Positions 59,137 to 64,000 of a DNA stretch of 64,000 bases are shown here, piece by piece. The notes under the pieces are model-generated. The model was given only the letters and a program-made list of their open reading frames with translations. It was not told the origin of the DNA and made no database searches. The translations under genes were made by a program, and so were the position numbers. Every line of letters starts with the position of its first letter. Within the stretch, counting starts at the first letter, position 1. The DNA lies in the NCBI GenBank assembly GCA_005408345.1, contig SEMN01000864.1:107012-171011 (forward strand), in the 5' to 3' direction. The DNA is from Macquaria australasica (taxonomy: Eukaryota; Chordata; Actinopteri; Centrarchiformes; Percichthyidae).

Positions 59137-60429
59137 TCCAATTACCGTGGTATCGCACTGCTCAGCCTCCCCGGGAAAGTTTATTCCAGGGTGCTGGAAA
59201 GGAGACTACGACTGATTGTCGAACCTCGGATCCAGGAGGAGCAATGTGGATTCCGTCCTGGCCGTGGCACAGTGGACCAGCTCTTTACTCTTGCAGGGCT
59301 GCTGGGGGGTTCATGGGAGTTTGCCCATCCAGTCTACATGTGTTTTGTCGACTTGGAGAAGGCTTTCGACCGTGTCCCCCGGGGGGTCCTGTGGGGGGTA
59401 CTGCGGGAGTATGGGGTACCGGGGTCGCTGCTACAAGCCATCCGGTCCCTATATAACCAAAGTGAGTGCTGTGTCCGCATTCTCGGCACAAAGTCAAACA
59501 CGTTCCAAGTGGGTGTTGGACTCCGCCAGGGCTGCCCCTTGTCACCAATTCTGTTTGTGATATTCATGGACAGGATTTCAAGGCGCAGCCGGGGGGAGGA
59601 GAGTGTCCGGTTTGGTGGTCTCAGAATAGCATCTCTGCTCTTTGCGGACGATGTGGTTCTGTTGGCTTCATCGGGCTGTGACCTTCAGCATGCACTGGGG
59701 CGGTTTGCAGCCGAGTGTGAAGCGGCTGGGATGAGAGTCAGCACCTCCAAGTCCGAGGCCATGGTTCTCAGCCGGAAAACGGTGGACTGCCCCCTTTGGG
59801 TTGGAGGTGAGTTACTGCCCCAGACGGGGGAGTTCAAGTATCTCGGGGTCTTGTTCACGAGTGATGGTAAGATGGAGCGTGAGATGGACAGGCGGATCGG
59901 TGCAGCATCAGCAGTAATGCGGGCGTTGTACCGGACCGTGGTGGTGAAGAGGGAGCTGAGCCGGAAGGCAAAGCTGTCGATTTACCAGTCGATCTACGTT
60001 CCAACCCTCACCTATGGTCATGAGCTTTGGGTAGTGACCGAAAGAATGAGATCGCGGATACAAGTGGCCGAAATGAGTTTCCTCCTTAGGGTGGCTGGGC
60101 TCACCCTTAGAGATAGGGAAAGGAGCTCGGACATCCGGAGGGAGCTCGGGGTAGAGCCGCTGTTCCTTCGCATCGAAAGGAGCCAGTTGAGGTGGTTCGG
60201 GCATCTGATTAGGATGCCTCCTGGACGCCTCCCTTTGGAGGTTTTCCGGGCACGTCCAACTGGTAGGAGGCCCCGGGGCAGACCCAGAACACGCTGGAGG
60301 GATTATATATCTCATCTGGCCTGGGAACGCCTTGGGGTCCCCCAGGAGGAGCTGGAAAGCGTTGCCGAGGAGAGGGACATCTGGACAACCCTGCTTAACC
60401 TGCTGCCACCGCGACCCGGCCCCGGATAA
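59137..60429 (+). pseudogene. LINE ORF segment 4: reverse transcriptase core and C-terminus
   Basis: Frame 1 reads SNYRGIALLSLPGKVYSRVL, EEQCGFRPGRGTVDQ, FVDLEKAFDRVPR (59344 on), GLRQGCPLSPILF (59518 on) and the catalytic FADDVVLLAS (59641 on), then FKYLGVLFTSDG and RWFGHLIRMPPGRLP, and ends PPRPGPG with TAA at 60427. All RT active-site motifs are intact over about 430 codons. There is no RNase H or restriction-like endonuclease domain, as expected for RTE-type elements. Confidence 0.9.
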
Positions 60430-60465
60430 GCGGAAGAAAATGGATGGATGGATGGACATGTTTGT

Positions 60466-60726
60466 GTGTGCTGTCTTAAATGTCTGTCCTCTGTCTTCAC
60501 CTTTTTAGCGTTCTTGTAATTTTGGCTGAGGCAGGAACAAAGTCAACAGTTTGTTTACCAGGACTTCAGCTCAGAGTCAGAGAGAGGGAGACACAGAAGG
60601 ATGTAAATCCTGCTCAGAGATGTCTGTATCCCTCCACACACGCTGGCTGCCTGCTCCACACAGACATTACTGCAGTGCAGCAGCCCTGAGCAAGCTTTAT
60701 ACCACTACCATTGCACAGGCTTATTG

Positions 60727-60758
<32 letters not shown>

Positions 60759-61910
60759 ATGAATTTTAGAGTATTAAGGGTTATCATAGCGGCTGGCACT
60801 AATCTAGAGGAAGACATAAACAAGACTGAGAGCGGAGACGAGTAGGGCGCCAGCGGCTGAAGCCTATGCTGGTCACAAACAGAGGGAGCATAGTGGATCA
60901 GCGTGACATTGCATTGCATGCGTGTGCTTAATGCACACACACACACACACAGATACACACACACACACAAAAACATACACTGATGTCATAGCTGGGTGAC
61001 ATTTCTCAAAAATGTCTACTTTTCCAAAACTAGGAAACAAAGCCTTATTTTAAGCTCAATGAAAAGGTAATTTTGGGTCTAGTTACAGAAGTGTCTCAAG
61101 GAGAATTCTGGTTTATTACAACTAGTTTTGATCATAATTTCTATCGGTAAAAATAACACTGTATCCAGCAAGATTCAAGGTTTGGAAAAAACACTAAAAA
61201 GAAGTCAAACAGGTTGTAAACTTTCACTTTGACCTTCAGATTAAGTGCTTTAGATCATCTGGAAAACTGTTGGTTTGTTAACCTGTCTGATCATCTCACT
61301 GCTCATGCTTGTTGCCCTGCCAGACTTGGTTATAATAATGGCGGTGTGTTCCCAGATCTCGACATTTACAATAAGTACAATGTTAAGCAACAGAAATGAT
61401 GGCCAAACCACAAAAATAAGATTGAAGTTGTAATAAATTGGAACCATTCTTATTGCCCCAGGAAATTCAACTATCTATCTCATGCAATACAGATTACTAT
61501 ACTAAAACTCAGGATATCTGCCAACACCAAATAATGATCCGTTACCTGGCATGTAGTGAGAAATAAGACAATATTATGTACAAGGGATTACTGTGGCAAA
61601 CATTGAGTAATAATAGAACTGGGGGCCCGCTGTGTCTTAATGAAAGTAACCGATATCAAAAAAACGCTGAATTTGATGTCTAAATGGATGTAATGAATCA
61701 GTACAGGAGTCTTGCAGACGAGGGAAAGGAGACTGAAACTCTAGACACCTAAACCAATTTCAGTTTTGTTTCTCTCCTTCACTTGCTTGTTCTCTTGATC
61801 ACTGTTTTCTCTTGCTCGTCCCCTCACGTTTACTATCAAATGAGCAGCACTACCATTATTAACACTCTGGTCTGGACTGGGGACATTTTCTAATAATGTT
61901 AAAAAAGAGG
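60466..61910. other. Intronic DNA, no gene seen
   Basis: (TG)n at 60728-60756 and CA runs at 60933-60970. No exon recognised. Confidence 0.5.
60728..60756 (+). repeat. (TG)n microsatellite
   Basis: About 14 uninterrupted TG units. Confidence 0.95.
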
Positions 61911-62120
61911 CAGTAACCTTGGTGTTATTTTTGACTCCAACTTATCTAAAGTGGTGCAGTCCTGCATTGCCCAACTGAGACATTTAATCATCAGGTCATT
62001 CCTTTCCTCTCCAGCTCTAGAAAAGGTCATCCATGCTTTAATCTCCTCCAGACTCGACTACTGCAAGGTGTTTTATTCTGGTATCAGCAGGCGAAACATC
62101 CAAAGACTGCAACAGTAGCA
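61911..62120 (+). mobile_element. L2-like LINE fragment
   Basis: One frame reads NLGVIFDSNLSKVVQS, LRHLIIRSFLSSPALEKVIH, ALISSRLDYCKVFYSGIS and RRNIQRLQQ before a TAG. The LGVIFDSNLS and SSRLDYC motifs are those of L2/Maui-type ORF2 near its end. Only about 68 codons remain. Confidence 0.75.
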
Positions 62121-62466
62121 GCCACAATGTTTGGGTTTGCTCTAGCTCAGTAGTTCACAGCAATTGGAAAACATTACTGCCAGAGGAGGGAAGAAGTACA
62201 GTACCCTGTGTGGCAAGGGAACTAAAATTGGAACTAAAAATTGAGTTCCTCAACAGTCCTGTTGATGTCACTCATTGAAGAAAATTCCAAAATGCCAGTA
62301 AAACAAACATGCATGTAGGAAGATACACACACTCAAACACACCCTCTCATACTCATACTAACCGTAGCCGCAGCCCTCTGGACGTTTGCCACACTTCTAA
62401 GTGACAGACGCCCAGGGGTAGTTTGCCTATAATAACCTCTAATACAGATTAAACTCAAAACACGCA

Positions 62467-62470
<4 letters not shown>
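62121..62470. other. Intronic DNA, no gene seen
   Basis: Nothing recognised between the L2-like fragment and the CA tract. Confidence 0.45.

Positions 62471-62518
<48 letters not shown>
62471..62518 (+). repeat. (CA)24 microsatellite
   Basis: Longest pure dinucleotide run in the window, preceded by CG-containing degenerate units. A second CA run of about 10 units lies at 62706-62726. Confidence 0.97.
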
Positions 62519-62519
<1 letters not shown>

Positions 62520-64000
62520 GCATGCAGTGTTTCAGTGTGTTATCAGCTCGCCCAGCTCAGTAGCAGCAGGCTAATTCCAGAACATTCCCGGCTGGCTTAC
62601 ACAGCAGGGAGGCTCCCAAAACATCAGGACCTGGCTTTGGCATGACCAGACTCACACATAAAGGCATGCACACACACAGGCCTAAAGATATTCCCCCCCT
62701 TCACTCACACACACACACACACACACCCATACACACTCCTCACTCCCCACTGGGACTGTGCAGACAGGGGGGGGGCATCTTTATCAGGCTTACAGCAACA
62801 CGTGGACACAGTGATATAGCCCACAATGAAACCTCCTGGGTGAATTCCTTTTGTTTAGACTGTGAACAGAGCAGCACACACTGTCACACACTGCTGTTTT
62901 TCATGTTTCTGCTCATTTATATAGATGTCTGTACATCAGTGCTGACCATTTTAAAAGCATACCTGCTTGATTGATGAATGTGTTCCCTTCCTTGCAGGCA
63001 GTCATTGGTTTCCAAAATGTCAAGACTTAATGAACTTCAGCTTGCAGAGACTTAAAGCTGCTGCAGATGGATAATCCATCTCATTTACTTACATATTGTA
63101 GGTTTTCTCAATTCATTATTTGGACGTTAAGATGCACTAAGGTCTGGGGAGAGCGTTAGGTTAGAGAGCAATGCATCAATGGTCTTGAGGCACTTTAACC
63201 TCATGGCTCAAATGAAGAGTTTGATTTGATTGTTATGCTCTGATTTTATATTTTTCTTTTTAATTTGTCTTTTTTGTAATGAGCCATGGGACTTGTTTGT
63301 AGTATCATTGCTTATGGTGTATTACAATTGTCTGTTCCCTGTTTCCTTTCTTTGTCTCACACATTGTATCCCGTGGCCTTCATTTTTGTAGTCCCAACAT
63401 CCCATTAAAACTGTGCATCTGAATGTAAAACTAGAAACACACAGAACGCATTACGGCAGCAAGGAACTGTTAACATCTTCCAAACCTGGCCCCCTGTGGA
63501 CTGCTCCAGATCGGTGCAGGAGCTACATCTGACTGGAGTGTTAATTTAAAGCTAAAATGATAAATTGCAAATTACAATAAATATATACAGAATATATTAG
63601 GGGTGACCCCGAATAGTATTCGACTATTCAACGATTTGGACGATCTAAGGAGCCTGACTGCCAGTCTCACAGTCGAATCAGTGGCTGGGAAATGTGGTTA
63701 TGACACAAGGGATCATTCCATTTGTGGCTATATGGGGCTGCTGCTACATAGAATTGATTGGTTTCTCCCAATAAATCATGATATACAGCCGATGTCACTA
63801 ATAGGTGGGCCGTGGTCTGGACCTATAACCGGTAAATGATTGAGAATTACTGCATTTTGATGGAGCGTTTCTATTTTACCGCCGCAGCTTTTCTAGCCTT
63901 TACAGTACTGGTTTAGTGGCCCAGGAAAGGACCACAGACCAATTGCATGCATTGTCATCTCACGAAATGCTACTCAGCCAAACAAATCTGTGCATTCTGA
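62519..64000. other. Intronic DNA, no gene seen
   Basis: About 63600-63840 (GTGACCCCGAATAGTATTCG, ACTGCCAGTCTCACAGTCGA) looks like a dispersed fish repeat with no defined end. No tmtc1 5' exon recognised up to the window edge. Confidence 0.4.

Larger units (their letters stand above)
57291..60455 (+). mobile_element. Near-complete RTE/Rex3-like LINE (about 3.17 kb)
   Basis: The body is bounded by a perfect 10-bp duplication ACATGTTTGT at 57281-57290 and 60456-60465. The order is a GC-rich 5' region, an apurinic/apyrimidinic-type endonuclease, reverse transcriptase, a short C-terminus, then GGATAAGCGGAAGAAAATGG and a (TGGA)n tail. The length, single ORF and tetranucleotide tail fit the RTE clade (Rex3-like); the clade name is from memory. 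The ORF is broken at about 57862, 58622 and 59136, so the copy cannot act alone. Its GC-rich composition stands out sharply from the AT-rich flanks. Confidence 0.88.

Noticed and set aside
59062..60429. A cellular gene for a reverse-transcriptase-like protein
   Set aside because: It is the RT part of a LINE with target duplications and a (TGGA)n tail.

Overview
The window looks like teleost fish genomic DNA. It carries exons of a vertebrate-type gene, and most of the rest is interspersed repeats characteristic of ray-finned fish: RTE/Rex3-like, Rex1-like and L2-like LINE pieces, tRNA-like SINEs, TIR elements with TTAA target sites, solo LTRs and many (CA)n/(GATA)n microsatellites. There is no sign of bacterial or viral gene organisation. 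Families were recognised from memory without a search, so repeat family names are less certain than coordinates and structures.

The only cellular gene I can support is tmtc1 (transmembrane and tetratricopeptide repeat containing 1) on the minus strand. Four consecutive internal exons are readable, with GT-AG borders and compatible phases: 24020-24101, 23400-23503, 16192-16381 and 4990-5111. They encode the multi-pass membrane/DUF1736 part of the protein. The 5' exons should lie beyond 64000 and the TPR-encoding 3' exons before position 1. If so, nearly all of the window is tmtc1 intron, and 24102-64000 is one very long intron or part of one.

Layout. 1-5111: intron with a near-perfect 29-bp hairpin, then exon D, whose acceptor pyrimidine tract is a TC microsatellite. 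5112-16191: intron with a GGGCCC-ended repeat containing four ~280-bp tandem units, a minus-strand LINE relic, a (GATA)23 tract and a SINE. 16192-24101: exons C, B and A, a 50-bp-arm hairpin, a LINE 3' tail and a ~145-bp tandem repeat. 24102-27540: a TTAA-flanked element, a SINE, a 984-bp foldback element carrying a Hox9-like homeobox, and a MITE. 27541-40700: LINE relics and SINEs. 40725-45632: three solo LTRs, each with a perfect 5-bp target duplication, two of them cutting an ORF-like sequence. 45950-57290: mostly unremarkable DNA, a MITE and a second TTAA-flanked element. 57291-60455: a near-complete LINE with a 10-bp target duplication and a broken ORF. 60456-64000: microsatellites and an L2-like relic.

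The most unusual object is 26190-27173. It has ~230-bp inverted termini and near-identical 8-bp flanks, and between them lies an open, intronless fragment of a Hox9-group homeobox with no exon 1. It reads as a gene fragment captured by a non-autonomous DNA transposon.
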